A stretch of DNA of 64,000 nt, from assembly GCA_035293765.1 (NCBI GenBank), contig DATGMF010000094.1, positions 4,131 to 68,130 on the forward strand, written 5' to 3'. The DNA is from DASRHT01 sp035293765 (GTDB lineage: Bacteria; Chloroflexota; Ktedonobacteria; Ktedonobacterales; Ktedonobacteraceae). This document shows positions 1 through 8,687 of the stretch, piece after piece; positions within the stretch are counted from its first letter, which is position 1; each line of letters starts with the position of its first letter. A program made the position numbers and the translations under genes. The notes under the pieces were generated by a model. The model saw only the letters and a program-made list of their open reading frames with translations, ran no database searches and was not told the origin of the DNA.

Positions 1-1
1 G

Positions 2-229
2 CGAGTCGTCTCGTTGGGCAACGACTTCCATACATTTCACATACACGCCCATACCTGGAATTACGCCGGAGAGTTTACCGATACCGTCGTGATTGGCCCT
101 GGCACCGCCCATACTTTCGATTTCCTTGAGGATGCTCCGGGTACCTGGTACTATCACTGCCATGTGCCGATACATGTGATGGGACCCGGCATGGGCGGCA
201 TGAACGGTTTCTATATTGTGTCTCCGTAA
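2..229 (+). CDS. Multicopper oxidase, C-terminal fragment (5' end outside window)
   Basis: This is the last cupredoxin domain of a multicopper oxidase, which oxidises a substrate at a type 1 copper and passes electrons to a trinuclear copper centre that reduces oxygen. The reading frame is open from the first base, so the start lies upstream. The visible copper ligands are the HxHxHxW stretch (FHIHAHTW) and the YHCHVPIH motif, which carries the type 1 cysteine with flanking histidines. The usual axial methionine may be in the GPGMGGM segment. A 17-bp perfect hairpin follows the stop codon, then a cupredoxin lipoprotein gene on the same strand. The two may share a copper or redox role, which is inference from adjacency. 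Substrate cannot be judged from this fragment. Confidence 0.9.
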   Translation, partial: RVVSLGNDFHTFHIHAHTWNYAGEFTDTVVIGPGTAHTFDFLEDAPGTWYYHCHVPIHVMGPGMGGMNGFYIVSP

Positions 230-264
230 AAAGGAGCACATTGGCCTGAGCTCAACTCAGCTTC

Positions 265-300
265 GCCTGATGCTCATCCAGGTCTGGATGAGCATCAGGC
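265..300 (+). terminator. 17-bp perfect hairpin after multicopper oxidase
   Basis: Arms at 265-281 and 284-300 are perfectly complementary with a two-base centre. There is no clear U-tract, so termination is likely but the hairpin could instead be an RNA-processing or stability element between the oxidase and the cupredoxin gene. Confidence 0.55.
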
Positions 301-343
301 ACAAAACTGCGTTCACACCTGATCATTAAGAAGGGATCTTTAG

Positions 344-727
344 ATGAAGAAGATAACGTTTCTCGTCGTTCTTACTTTGCTGCTTTCGCTCTCAACCCTG
401 GTCGCCTGCGGCGGCTCAGGCCCGGCAGCGCCCACCAACGGCACTGTTACAATGGGAGGAACATCGTTTGACCAATCCTCTATAACGATCTCTAAAGGGA
501 GCACCATCACCTTCACGACCGACTCTGGCGGCACGGCGCATAATCTGGTTAATGGGACCAACGGCAAAGCCGCGCCGGAAGCTGGCGCGCCAGACTTCGG
601 CGGAGGACAGCTTGTTGGCACTGGCAAATCATGGACATCACCCCCCTGGAACACGGCTGGTACCTTCCATGTTACCTGCACATTCCATCCAAACACGATG
701 ACCATGACGGTTACTGTCACTGGCTAG
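344..727 (+). CDS. Cupredoxin (plastocyanin/azurin-like) lipoprotein
   Basis: A small secreted blue-copper protein of 127 residues that probably shuttles electrons at the outer face of the membrane. Residues 1-21 form a lipoprotein signal peptide with lipobox LVAC, so the mature protein would be lipid-anchored at Cys22. The type 1 copper ligands are recognisable: a histidine in GTAHN and the C-x2-H-x3-M group in TCTFHPNTM near the C-terminus. A ribosome site (AAGGGA) precedes the ATG. It lies just downstream of the multicopper oxidase, and an oxidase-cupredoxin electron chain is a reasonable inference. The partner donor or acceptor is unknown. Confidence 0.85.
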   Translation: MKKITFLVVLTLLLSLSTLVACGGSGPAAPTNGTVTMGGTSFDQSSITISKGSTITFTTDSGGTAHNLVNGTNGKAAPEAGAPDFGGGQLVGTGKSWTSPPWNTAGTFHVTCTFHPNTMTMTVTVTG

Positions 728-827
728 CACAAATTGCTGGAATGTCACACACCACCCAACGTTTTCAGGATAACCAACCTTGTAGAAAAGTTCGATAGAT
801 GTTGGAGCAGTACAAAAGGATTAGTAT

Positions 828-1811
828 ATGCCCAAATACATAGGAAAACGTGTCTATAGCGTGATCATTCCGGTGCTCCTTCTCCTGAGCCTGACATTCC
901 TGGCGGCGTGTTCCGATAACACTCCGCCGGCTAAAGCAACGGGAACGATCACCGAGTTTCGCCTGCCCACCGCCGGCTCCTCCCCCGACGGCATTGTCGC
1001 AGGACCCGATGGCAACATCTGGTTCACTGAGAAAATTGGCAACAAGATCGGGCGCATCACTCCTCAGGGGACTATTACCGAGTTTTCCATCCCCACCGCA
1101 AACAGCATTCCTTCCGGCATTACCGCCGGCTCCGACGGCAACGTCTGGTTCACTGAGCTTGAAGGAAAAATCGGGCGCATCACTCCCACGGGAACCATCA
1201 CCGAGTTTTCTTTGCCAACCCCTAACGTACTCCCCGGAGGGATTACGAAAGGTCCTGATGGTAATGTCTGGTTCGCGGAAATTGGTGGCACTATTGGACG
1301 CATCGCCCCTGATGGGACCATTACCGAGTTCCCTCTCATGGCAACGCCATCCCTGGCTGAAGGGCTGGTCGCAGGACCTGACGGGGCGCTCTGGTTCACC
1401 GATAGAGCAACAGGCAATATTGGACGCGCTATGCCAGGAGGAACCGCCACCGAATTCCCGCTGTCGGCTCCCACGACCCTCCCTCTAGGGATCACCGCGG
1501 GCTCCGATGGCAATCTCTGGTTTGCTCAGAGTTCAAGCAACCAGATTGGACGCATCACGCCTCAAGGAAAGGTTACGCAATTTCCTCTCCCAACGCAGAA
1601 ATGCGGAGTGATGGGAATGGCCGCCGGAACGGGCGGGATCTGGTTCACCGAGTTTGACGGCAACAAAATCGGCAATATTACAACTTCAGGTACAATTACC
1701 GAGTTTTCAGTTTCTGGATCGCCTAAAGGGATTACCGCTGGGCCTGGCGGCACGATCTGGTTCACCGAGTTCACAGGCAACCAGATTGGACGCCTCACGC
1801 CAGGAAAGTGA
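828..1811 (+). CDS. Vgb-like beta-propeller lipoprotein (streptogramin lyase family fold)
   Basis: A 327-residue extracytoplasmic lipoprotein: hydrophobic signal at 8-27 and lipobox LAAC. The mature part is about seven copies of a roughly 42-residue repeat with the core DGNxWFTE, then GxIGRITPxGTITEF, the signature of virginiamycin B lyase-type seven-bladed propellers. True Vgb linearises type B streptogramins. Most lipoprotein relatives in soil bacteria have no proven substrate, so I call only the fold. The start has an AAAGGA site 8 bases upstream. The repeated protein sequence makes the DNA repetitive, but the copies have diverged and no frame is broken. Confidence 0.85.
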   Translation: MPKYIGKRVYSVIIPVLLLLSLTFLAACSDNTPPAKATGTITEFRLPTAGSSPDGIVAGPDGNIWFTEKIGNKIGRITPQGTITEFSIPTANSIPSGITAGSDGNVWFTELEGKIGRITPTGTITEFSLPTPNVLPGGITKGPDGNVWFAEIGGTIGRIAPDGTITEFPLMATPSLAEGLVAGPDGALWFTDRATGNIGRAMPGGTATEFPLSAPTTLPLGITAGSDGNLWFAQSSSNQIGRITPQGKVTQFPLPTQKCGVMGMAAGTGGIWFTEFDGNKIGNITTSGTITEFSVSGSPKGITAGPGGTIWFTEFTGNQIGRLTPGK

Positions 1812-1930
1812 GTATCTATAGTGGCTAGAAAGGAGCCATTCGCGTCTGTTACCCATACTTCACGTTTTTCATGAGAATGTACCTTTTACGACACTCGCGG
1901 TAAGAAAGGAGACGGGGATTCTACACCCCA

Positions 1931-1953
1931 GCAGGAGGCCGGTCGCCTCCTGC
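1931..1953 (+). terminator. GC-rich hairpin downstream of the propeller gene
   Basis: GCAGGAGGC at 1931-1939 pairs with GCCTCCTGC at 1945-1953. It sits in the 296-base gap between the propeller gene and the next small gene. It lacks a U-tract. Apart from this hairpin I see nothing else definite in 1812-2107. Confidence 0.4.
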
Positions 1954-2107
1954 CCCCGCCTCCAGCGGTTTTCAACTAGTCTAGCGCCTGGGGAGGCAAA
2001 CACAGGTCAGTACGATTTTGACGAAAAAGTATGACGTGCCTTAGAGCTACTCTGCTCAATGGAAGTGCGTGCAAGCACAACACAGTAGGAAAAAGGGGTG
2101 ACCAACC

Positions 2108-2404
2108 ATGATGCTTTTTGTGAAGTCCGCTTACAACAATGTCGTCTCTTTCTATCAAAAAAGTGCTGATCAATCTGTGGCCAGCGCTCAAATAGTCAGT
2201 GTCAGTAAGCCGATCAGACGCTTCCGAGCCTGGCACTATCTCGCCCTGGCCCTTGTCGCCTTCTGGGTCTTTTTCGCTGTAGCCCTTTTTCAAATCGATT
2301 TCGACCTCACTGTTCTAGCTATAGGCGTAGTTGCACTGTCGATCCTCACGGTTTTCTCTCTCGTCATCATTATCCTGGCGCGAGCATTTCAGAATAACCT
2401 CTGA
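2108..2404 (+). CDS. Small two-helix membrane protein, unknown
   Basis: A 98-residue protein not recognised by family. Residues 1-40 are polar, then two hydrophobic helices follow (about 42-62 and 68-92), giving a hairpin membrane topology. The start is an ATG with an AAGGGGTG ribosome site about 8 bases upstream. It stands alone between the propeller lipoprotein and the dioxygenase gene, with over 200 bases on either side, so context gives no function. The coding pattern and ribosome site support a real gene, but it could be lineage-specific. Confidence 0.55.
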   Translation: MMLFVKSAYNNVVSFYQKSADQSVASAQIVSVSKPIRRFRAWHYLALALVAFWVFFAVALFQIDFDLTVLAIGVVALSILTVFSLVIIILARAFQNNL

Positions 2405-2646
2405 CTTTTGCCTTAGTACAGATGTCATTGTAAAGTGACCTATTCCCCATACGAGTCATGGCATAAGATGTCAGCGTGGACAGCCTTATGACATGGCTCT
2501 TACCATTTTTGCCTCTTCCAGCACCTTTTACATGACCGCCATCCTGTACTTCAGGTGGGAATATGAACTTATCCGCAAGGTGTTGTAATAAGCGGAAAGA
2601 AGAGGAGACAGCACCTCCTCGCTAGCAGAAGAACAGAGAGCATACC

Positions 2647-3516
2647 ATGCAACAACAATCCACCTCACAATCGATCCATCCAGATACCCGGATAGGAACT
2701 GCAACCCTGCGCGTCGCCCAACTCGACCGCTCCCTTCATTTCTATGAAGATGTCCTGGGCTTCCGACGCCTTGAACAAACCTCAGAAAGTGTGGTGATTG
2801 GGGCTGAGGATATGACACCGCTCCTCATCCTTACTGAAGAGCCAGGGGCGCAGCCACAGCCTCGGCAGTTCGCTGGCGTTTACCACATCGCTATTTTACT
2901 CCCCGGGAGGGCAGAACTGGGCCAGCTCCTCGCGCGTATGATCGAGGCGGGGATAGAGATTGGTCAGGGAGATCACCTGGTGAGCGAGGCCCTCTACATC
3001 TCCGACCCGGACGCCATCGGGCTTGAGCTGTATCGGGATCGTCCACGCGACACCTGGAACTGGTCTGAGGAAAGAAGGGTCCAGATGGCAAGCAATCGCG
3101 TGGACCTGGAGGGCATGCTCGCCGAAGGCGAACAGTCCACCCACAGATGGACTGGACTGCCAGCCGGCACCCGCATCGGACACATGCATCTGCGCGTGGG
3201 CGATATCGCACAGGCTGAGCACTTTTATCACACTATTCTAGGCTTTGATATTACAGCACAGGTTCCCGGTGCGCTCTTTGTGAGCGCAGGCGGCTATCAC
3301 CATCACATTGGTCTGAATACCTGGGAATCGCGTGGCGCAGGACCCGCGCCCGCACATACTGCCGGTTTGAGCTCATTTGAGGTCCTCCTCCCTGACCGCA
3401 AAGCGTTGGAAGAGGTACAGGCACGGCTCACAGCAGCTCAGATCCCCTTCCAGGAAGATGGAACGAGCATTACCGTCGCCGACCCGTGGCAAAACCGGAT
3501 GACGCTGCACATCTAG
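2647..3516 (+). CDS. Two-domain glyoxalase/extradiol-dioxygenase (VOC) protein, CatE-like
   Basis: A 289-residue vicinal-oxygen-chelate protein with two tandem domains. The first starts at GTATLRVAQLDRSLHFYEDVLGF, broken here only by its length (residues 13-35), and the second at IGHMHLRVGDIAQAEHFY near residue 180. Metal ligands of the family are visible as the histidines of VYHIAI and IGHMHL and glutamates near domain ends (LELYRD). The order and length match Bacillus CatE/YfiE-type catechol 2,3-dioxygenases, which need Fe(II) and cleave catechols, but the substrate is not provable here. It is transcribed alone and ends in a strong terminator shared with the convergent phosphatase gene. Confidence 0.8.
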   Translation: MQQQSTSQSIHPDTRIGTATLRVAQLDRSLHFYEDVLGFRRLEQTSESVVIGAEDMTPLLILTEEPGAQPQPRQFAGVYHIAILLPGRAELGQLLARMIEAGIEIGQGDHLVSEALYISDPDAIGLELYRDRPRDTWNWSEERRVQMASNRVDLEGMLAEGEQSTHRWTGLPAGTRIGHMHLRVGDIAQAEHFYHTILGFDITAQVPGALFVSAGGYHHHIGLNTWESRGAGPAPAHTAGLSSFEVLLPDRKALEEVQARLTAAQIPFQEDGTSITVADPWQNRMTLHI

Positions 3517-3535
3517 GCGCAAGCAAAACTCATTG

Positions 3536-3577
3536 AGTCCCGGGCCAAGCCGTTACGCGTTGGCCTGGGACTTTTTT
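3536..3577 (+). terminator. Rho-independent terminator of the VOC dioxygenase gene
   Basis: AGTCCC and GGCCAA at 3536-3548 pair with TTGGCC and GGGACT at 3560-3572, with one mismatch, followed by a run of T. The stop codon of the convergent PAP2 gene (3553) lies in the loop, so both genes converge on this structure. Confidence 0.85.
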
Positions 3578-4356
3578 CTAAGATGACGCCTCTCTATCAG
3601 ACTGGTAAGCCAGCGATACAGGAAGATGCAAAGGAAGAGCCAGAGCAAGCCAGCCAGGTATCCTCCCAAAACATCGAACAGGTGATGCTCCCCTGCCAAC
3701 AAGCGCGCGTAGCCAACAGCGAGCATATAGACCACCATCGCAACTTGCAGGGGAAGTAAGAGCCAGCGGTACCGCCAGCAACGCACTGGCTCAGAGAAGC
3801 TCAGGTACAGCAGAAAGCCATACAGGACCACATCATGGATCACATGGCCCGATGGAAAGCTAAATGCATTAATCGCACGGTGAACACAAACGCCATCCTG
3901 AGCCGTAGCGCGCGGACGTTTCACCAGGATTTCAATCCCTAACCACCAAAAACTGGATGTCAGGACAGCTATGCCCAGAGAGAACGCCTGCAAAATCAGG
4001 CGAAAGAGCATGACGACGATCATCCAGCCAATGGGAATGACAACTGCGTCAATGGGATCATTCAACGTATTGATAAAGTAGGCTACCTGACTCTCCCAAA
4101 GGTTCGCATGCCAGTTGACAGGACAGGGAACGGGGTGTGGTCCCTGGATCGCGTTGACGGCCTCCCGTTCGAGCGGCCAGGTGGCGGGATGATTATGCAC
4201 GATAAAACCGGCAACCAGCAGCAATGCCAATCCTGCAAACCAGAGCACGATTGAGCTCACACGAAGAGGGCGGCGCTTCCTCTGCTTTGTCTCACTTCGC
4301 ACCACAGCATCATTGGCAGATACTTGCCCTGCCCGTGAATGTGCTGACGGCTCCAT
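3553..4356 (-). CDS. PAP2-family membrane phosphatase
   Basis: A 267-residue integral membrane phosphatase that likely dephosphorylates a lipid phosphate such as undecaprenyl diphosphate or phosphatidic acid; the substrate is inferred from the family. The three PAP2 motifs are present in order: KRPRA, FPSGH and the RLLAGEHHLFD block with the catalytic histidine and aspartate. About six hydrophobic segments surround them. The N-terminus (1-35) is charged and cytoplasmic. The ATG has an AAGGAG site. The gene is single and convergent with the dioxygenase gene. Confidence 0.85.
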   Translation of the reverse strand: MEPSAHSRAGQVSANDAVVRSETKQRKRRPLRVSSIVLWFAGLALLLVAGFIVHNHPATWPLEREAVNAIQGPHPVPCPVNWHANLWESQVAYFINTLNDPIDAVVIPIGWMIVVMLFRLILQAFSLGIAVLTSSFWWLGIEILVKRPRATAQDGVCVHRAINAFSFPSGHVIHDVVLYGFLLYLSFSEPVRCWRYRWLLLPLQVAMVVYMLAVGYARLLAGEHHLFDVLGGYLAGLLWLFLCIFLYRWLTSLIERRHLRKKSQANA

Positions 4357-4438
4357 ACAACTCTCACTCCTTATATTTTATGACAAGAGCGAATAAATCT
4401 GTATAGAACACGTTACGAGGTAGGGCTTAGATGCAGCT

Positions 4439-5296
4439 TTAGCCCGCTACCGCAATTACCACGATGCCGGCGAATATCAAAAGGGAGCCAATAGTGCGGA
4501 AGGGGCCGAAACGCTCCCCCAACCAGAGCCAGCCAAAGAGGGCCGCGAACACAACGCTGACCTCGCGTATCGATCCGGCATAACTGACCCGCGATATCGC
4601 ATACACCTGAAGCACAATGGCATAGGTCAGGATGAGAACAAGGCCGACCGGAATGATACGCCGCCAGTTAAGACGCCATTCTGCAAACATCACCTGTGCG
4701 CCATAGCGCATGAAAACCGCCGGAGCAAAGAGGCAGGCAGACAGGCCCAGCACCAGGATGGTATAAGGAGCGGCTGGAGCAATGCGCACCGCCGCGCCAT
4801 CAATAGCCGAATAAATGGAGATACAGCTCGCGGCGGCGAGCGCGGCTATAATCCCTTTGGGGCTAAATGCAACCTTGCCTGGACGGAATAAGACCGCACC
4901 GCCCCCCACAATAACCAGGCCGAGAATGAGCAGGGAGATACCAATCAGCCCGACCGGTCGTGGCGGCTCGCCCAGAAAAAGAGCAGCCCAGATGACCAGC
5001 AAAGCCGGAGCGGTTCCACGGGCCAGAGGATAGGTAAGTGAGAAATCTTCGATATCGTAGGCCCAGGTGAGCGCGATGCAATAGAGAGCTTCCATGATCG
5101 CGCTGGCAGCAACATACGGCCAGATCCGCGCTGGCAGTGGTGGGCTAATGAAAAAAACAAACGTGAAGCAAAGCGAGCCGACGATCAGCGCCCACCACAT
5201 GAACACCTGCTTATATTTCGCCTGCTTGACGAAAAAGTTCCAGCTTGTGTGCATTACAGCAGCGATGAGCACCAACCCCAGGGCAACAGGCGTCAC
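4439..5296 (-). CDS. EamA/DMT-type transporter
   Basis: A ten-helix drug/metabolite transporter-type permease of 285 residues, made of two EamA repeats. Helices are obvious from the first residues (TPVALGLVLIAAVMHTSW) to the end. I choose the GTG at 5296 because a TAAGGAGAG ribosome site sits 7 bases upstream and the protein then begins at the first membrane helix. A longer frame from 5401 would add 35 polar residues and overlap the next gene. The cargo cannot be predicted. It follows the cystathionine beta-synthase gene on the same strand by 94 bases, so co-transcription and a role in amino acid or thiol export are possible but unproven. Confidence 0.8.
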   Translation of the reverse strand: MTPVALGLVLIAAVMHTSWNFFVKQAKYKQVFMWWALIVGSLCFTFVFFISPPLPARIWPYVAASAIMEALYCIALTWAYDIEDFSLTYPLARGTAPALLVIWAALFLGEPPRPVGLIGISLLILGLVIVGGGAVLFRPGKVAFSPKGIIAALAAASCISIYSAIDGAAVRIAPAAPYTILVLGLSACLFAPAVFMRYGAQVMFAEWRLNWRRIIPVGLVLILTYAIVLQVYAISRVSYAGSIREVSVVFAALFGWLWLGERFGPFRTIGSLLIFAGIVVIAVAG

Positions 5297-5390
5297 TTGC
5301 TTTCTCTCCTTATTGCTTTCCCATTTAACATCCTTATACAGCGCCTTACTCAAGGGAGGCGACGAGAATGCATCGCTTGAGGATATTGAA

Positions 5391-6797
5391 TTACTGAGCA
5401 CGCGAATGTGCCCAGAACTCCAGCAGATCGCTCTTGGTAACGATCCCCTCCAGCGTCTTATCGTTCATAACGGCAACGGCTGATTGGCCGCTGCTGAAGA
5501 TGGTATACGCCTCGCGCGCGGGCGCATCAGCTTGCAGCGTCGCAAATGGTGGACCCTGAACCTGGCCCACCAGGCTTGAGGAGAGCGGCTCCCCGCTAGC
5601 CAGACGGCGCAAGAGCTGATCCTCAGTCAAGCTTCCGACCATCCGACCATCATCCATCACCGGCGTCTGACTGATGCCATAACGGCGCAGCAACTCGACG
5701 GCGTCGGCGACAGAGTCGGTCAAATGGACGCTGACGACCAGTGGCATGCTGCGCGTATTATTGCGCCGATAGGTAAGTACATCATACATCGTCGCCTGCT
5801 CCACCTCGGCCTGAGTGAGCAGATTGTTCTCGCGCATCCAGGTATCGTTGAACTGTTTTGTCAGATAGCCGCGCCCGGTATCGGGCAGTAAGACCACCAG
5901 GACATCATCAGGAGTAAGCCGGCGGGCATAGGTCAGCGCCGCCGCCAGAGCAGTGCCCGCCGAGCCGCCGGCCAGGATACCTTCTTCGCGAGCCAGGCGG
6001 CGCGCCCAGTAGAACGACGTGCGGTCATCAACGCGAATGAACTCATCGACCAGAGCAGCATCGTAGTTCTCCGGGAAGATATCCATACCGATGCCCTCGA
6101 CCTTGTAGGGCTTGGGCGTATCCCCTGAGAAAACGGAACCGGGGGGGTCTGCTCCGATAATTTTGACCCTGGGGTTCTGCTCCTTGAGGTATCGGGCGGT
6201 GCCGGAGATGGTGCCGCCGGTGCCAATGCCTGCGACCAGAGCTGTGATGCGCCCGGCGGTATCGCGCCAGAGCTCAGGCCCGGTCGTTGCGTAGTGTGTT
6301 GCCGGATTCGCGGGATTGGCATACTGGTTGGGGCAGCAGGCCCCCGGGATCTCTTCCGCGAGCCGATGTGCGACATTTTTGTAATGCTCAGGAGATTCAT
6401 GCGTGACGCTGCTTGGACAGATAACGACCTCAGCTCCATAAGCTCGCAAGAGGGAGCGTTTCTCCTCGCTGACTTTATCGGTCATCACGAAAATGCAATG
6501 ATAGCCCTTAATTGCTGCTGCTATTGCCAGCCCATGCCCGGTATTGCCGCTCGTTGGCTCGACAATGGTGCCTCCTGGTCGCAGCAGGCCCTGTTTCTCG
6601 CAATACTCGATCATCGCGATGCCGATGCGATCCTTGACGCTCCCCCCTGGATTAAACATTTCCATCTTAGCCAGCATCAGCGGGGGCACGTCGCTGGCGA
6701 TCTTATTCAGACGCACCAGAGGCGTGTCGCCTACCGTTTCAAGGATATTGTTATAGTAACGCATACTGCCCATCGCGGGCTCTGTCTTCTCTTTCAC
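5391..6797 (-). CDS. Cystathionine beta-synthase with C-terminal CBS pair
   Basis: A PLP enzyme of 468 residues that condenses serine (or acetylserine) with homocysteine (or sulfide) in the transsulfuration or cysteine pathway. The fold-type II core covers residues 10-325: the Schiff-base lysine is K55 in GGSVKDR, followed by the SGNTGHG substrate loop and the GTGGTISG phosphate loop. Residues 345-465 form two CBS modules, which in relatives bind adenosyl ligands and regulate activity. The start is GTG with GAGGGAAG upstream. The combined core-plus-CBS architecture favours cystathionine beta-synthase over plain cysteine synthase, although bacterial members can do both reactions. Confidence 0.9.
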   Translation of the reverse strand: MKEKTEPAMGSMRYYNNILETVGDTPLVRLNKIASDVPPLMLAKMEMFNPGGSVKDRIGIAMIEYCEKQGLLRPGGTIVEPTSGNTGHGLAIAAAIKGYHCIFVMTDKVSEEKRSLLRAYGAEVVICPSSVTHESPEHYKNVAHRLAEEIPGACCPNQYANPANPATHYATTGPELWRDTAGRITALVAGIGTGGTISGTARYLKEQNPRVKIIGADPPGSVFSGDTPKPYKVEGIGMDIFPENYDAALVDEFIRVDDRTSFYWARRLAREEGILAGGSAGTALAAALTYARRLTPDDVLVVLLPDTGRGYLTKQFNDTWMRENNLLTQAEVEQATMYDVLTYRRNNTRSMPLVVSVHLTDSVADAVELLRRYGISQTPVMDDGRMVGSLTEDQLLRRLASGEPLSSSLVGQVQGPPFATLQADAPAREAYTIFSSGQSAVAVMNDKTLEGIVTKSDLLEFWAHSRAQ

Positions 6798-7201
6798 AAC
6801 TCTTCCCTCAACTTTTTTACGAGGTAGTGACCCGATACAGCCTATGCAAGGACCAGTACGCCATTTTTCCTGGCTGGATCAGGATCGTCCAGGCAATTAT
6901 CCGCTACCACAGTATAGCATACGGACGGTGAGAAAAGAGCAGGGAATAATGAGCAGAAGCTGAAGAGCTTGCTCACGAAACGCCGCAAATAATGATTTGA
7001 ACAGAATACCTACAATCGTTAACTTATAGTATCTTCAATTATTTTCTATTTACTTTTTGCAATATATGTGCTATTCTACAGTAGAAGTGCTTATTACCTC
7101 AAGTTCTTACTTCGCTACGCAAGGGAGCCTGAAGAGAAATCGGAGGAAGATAGGAGCGGGGATGTAATATATGAGTATCAAAACATATATGGAGTACGAT
7201 C
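6798..7201. other. Divergent intergenic region, compositional shift
   Basis: A 404-base gap between divergent genes. The half next to cystathionine beta-synthase resembles the local background, whereas about 6985-7090 becomes strongly AT-rich and leads into the AT-richer ATPase-nuclease pair. No RNA gene or repeat is visible. One promoter-like pair is listed separately. Confidence 0.6.
7049..7077 (+). promoter_or_regulatory. Candidate sigma-70 promoter for the ATPase-nuclease pair
   Basis: TTTACT at 7049 and TATTCT at 7072 are separated by 17 bases, about 125 bases before the ATPase start. Both boxes depart from consensus and the region is AT-rich, so chance similarity is possible. Confidence 0.35.
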
Positions 7202-8671
7202 TTGAAAGTCACTATTCAGCACCTAGGTGCTATTCAGCAAGCGGAAATCGACCTCAAGCCCTTAACAGTTCTCATCGGTCCAAATAACGCAGGCAAGACC
7301 TGGATGGCCTATACTCTCGGGGGTATTTTTGGATCTCGCGGCTGGAACGAATATGTAGAGGCATACGTGGAAGAAAAACTCTCCGAGAAATACTCTCCTC
7401 TGGATAGTGCCATCGAGACAGTGCTAAAAGATGGGCATGCAACGATAGACCTTGTAGCATTTGCAGAACAATACGGAGAACAGTATTTCCAAAATGTAGC
7501 AAGGTACGCTCCAGAATGGATGCCTGATTTCATGAGCACCCAATTCGCCGTTTTTGACAAGCTGAAAGTATCTATTGACTTGATGGGGTCAAAAGCAGCT
7601 TTTGTAGAATGTGTCAAACAAGCTACGGTACGCAGCAGCGTCGCTGGAGAGCTGTTTACTCTCAACAAAAAGAGAGACGACCCGGTATTGCATGCCTATA
7701 TCTCCGATGAAAAGGAAGATTCGACTTCTCAAGAAGAGCAAGAAACACCCACTGAAAAAATTCCTGCCGAAGAGATCAAACTTCGCCTGGTTCGGAATGT
7801 CATGCGAGTACTGCATCAAGCGATTTATGTCAACACTGTTATGTTTCCGGCTGAAAGAACCGGACTTGTTACAGCTCGTCCAAGCCCTCATCTAAGCCTT
7901 AGTGATAATGCGCAAAAGGTATTTGAGTCATTTACCCAGGCACTTAAACAATTGGCAGACCTCGAAGAATTTACATTTCCAGGAGCGAAAAACGCTATCG
8001 CTCCTGTAGGGGACTTTCTCTCAACACTTGACAATATATTTAATATGGACACAAAAGATGTCAAGCGAAGGGAAAGACCAGGTAGACCCAATCTGAAGCT
8101 TCAAAAACATATTGATTTTGCACGAATCTTGGAGCAGAAAATCCTTGCTGGAGGCATAGATTTCTCCACACCAGAGCCAGACCCCCAGAGAGATATCTTA
8201 TTTCATCCACTAAAAAATGTTGCATTAGAGATTCCGATTGCGTCTTCTATGGTGAAAGGACTCTCATCACTCGTGCTCTATTTGCGTTATCTGGCCCGGC
8301 CAGATGAATTGCTGATTATAGACGAGCCGGAGATGAATTTGCATCCCGAAGCCCAGGTAAAAATGATCGAGTTTCTGGCGATGCTTGCTAATGCGGGCCT
8401 AAATGTACTGATAACTACTCACAGCCCGTATTTGCTGGATCATTTGTCAAATTTAATATATGCAGCAGAGCACGGGAAAGAAGAGCAACAATCTTTGGCC
8501 GAGATCTTTTTCCTGGAAAGCTGCGATGCTTTTATTTCTCAAGAGAAAGTGTCCATTTATTGCGTCGATAAAGGGACTGCGGAAAACATTCTTCAAGATC
8601 ATGGGCGAATCGATTGGAGCACTTTCGGCAACATCACTGATCAAATTGCAGATATCCATTATAAACTGTAG
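7202..8671 (+). CDS. ABC/OLD-type AAA ATPase, candidate defence ATPase
   Basis: A 489-residue cytosolic ATPase of the SMC/ABC-like AAA_21 group found in many phage-defence and DNA-repair systems. Walker A is GPNNAGKT (26-33), the signature-like segment VKGLSSL lies near 355, Walker B with its catalytic acid is LLIIDEPE near 370, and the switch histidine is in ITTHSPY near 407. The middle (40-340) is a variable insertion with no recognised domain, including an acidic stretch at 170-195. It lacks the C-terminal TOPRIM nuclease of OLD proteins. The start is TTG with GGAG upstream; upstream ATGs are out of frame. The next gene begins 16 bases later and carries a nuclease-like motif, so the pair probably acts together. 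Confidence 0.8.
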   Translation: MKVTIQHLGAIQQAEIDLKPLTVLIGPNNAGKTWMAYTLGGIFGSRGWNEYVEAYVEEKLSEKYSPLDSAIETVLKDGHATIDLVAFAEQYGEQYFQNVARYAPEWMPDFMSTQFAVFDKLKVSIDLMGSKAAFVECVKQATVRSSVAGELFTLNKKRDDPVLHAYISDEKEDSTSQEEQETPTEKIPAEEIKLRLVRNVMRVLHQAIYVNTVMFPAERTGLVTARPSPHLSLSDNAQKVFESFTQALKQLADLEEFTFPGAKNAIAPVGDFLSTLDNIFNMDTKDVKRRERPGRPNLKLQKHIDFARILEQKILAGGIDFSTPEPDPQRDILFHPLKNVALEIPIASSMVKGLSSLVLYLRYLARPDELLIIDEPEMNLHPEAQVKMIEFLAMLANAGLNVLITTHSPYLLDHLSNLIYAAEHGKEEQQSLAEIFFLESCDAFISQEKVSIYCVDKGTAENILQDHGRIDWSTFGNITDQIADIHYKL

Positions 8672-8687
8672 AGGAGGAGGCGTTGTT

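Noticed and set aside
5391..6827. Antisense frames over cystathionine beta-synthase
   Set aside because: Shadows of the PLP enzyme frame with no start signals or motifs.
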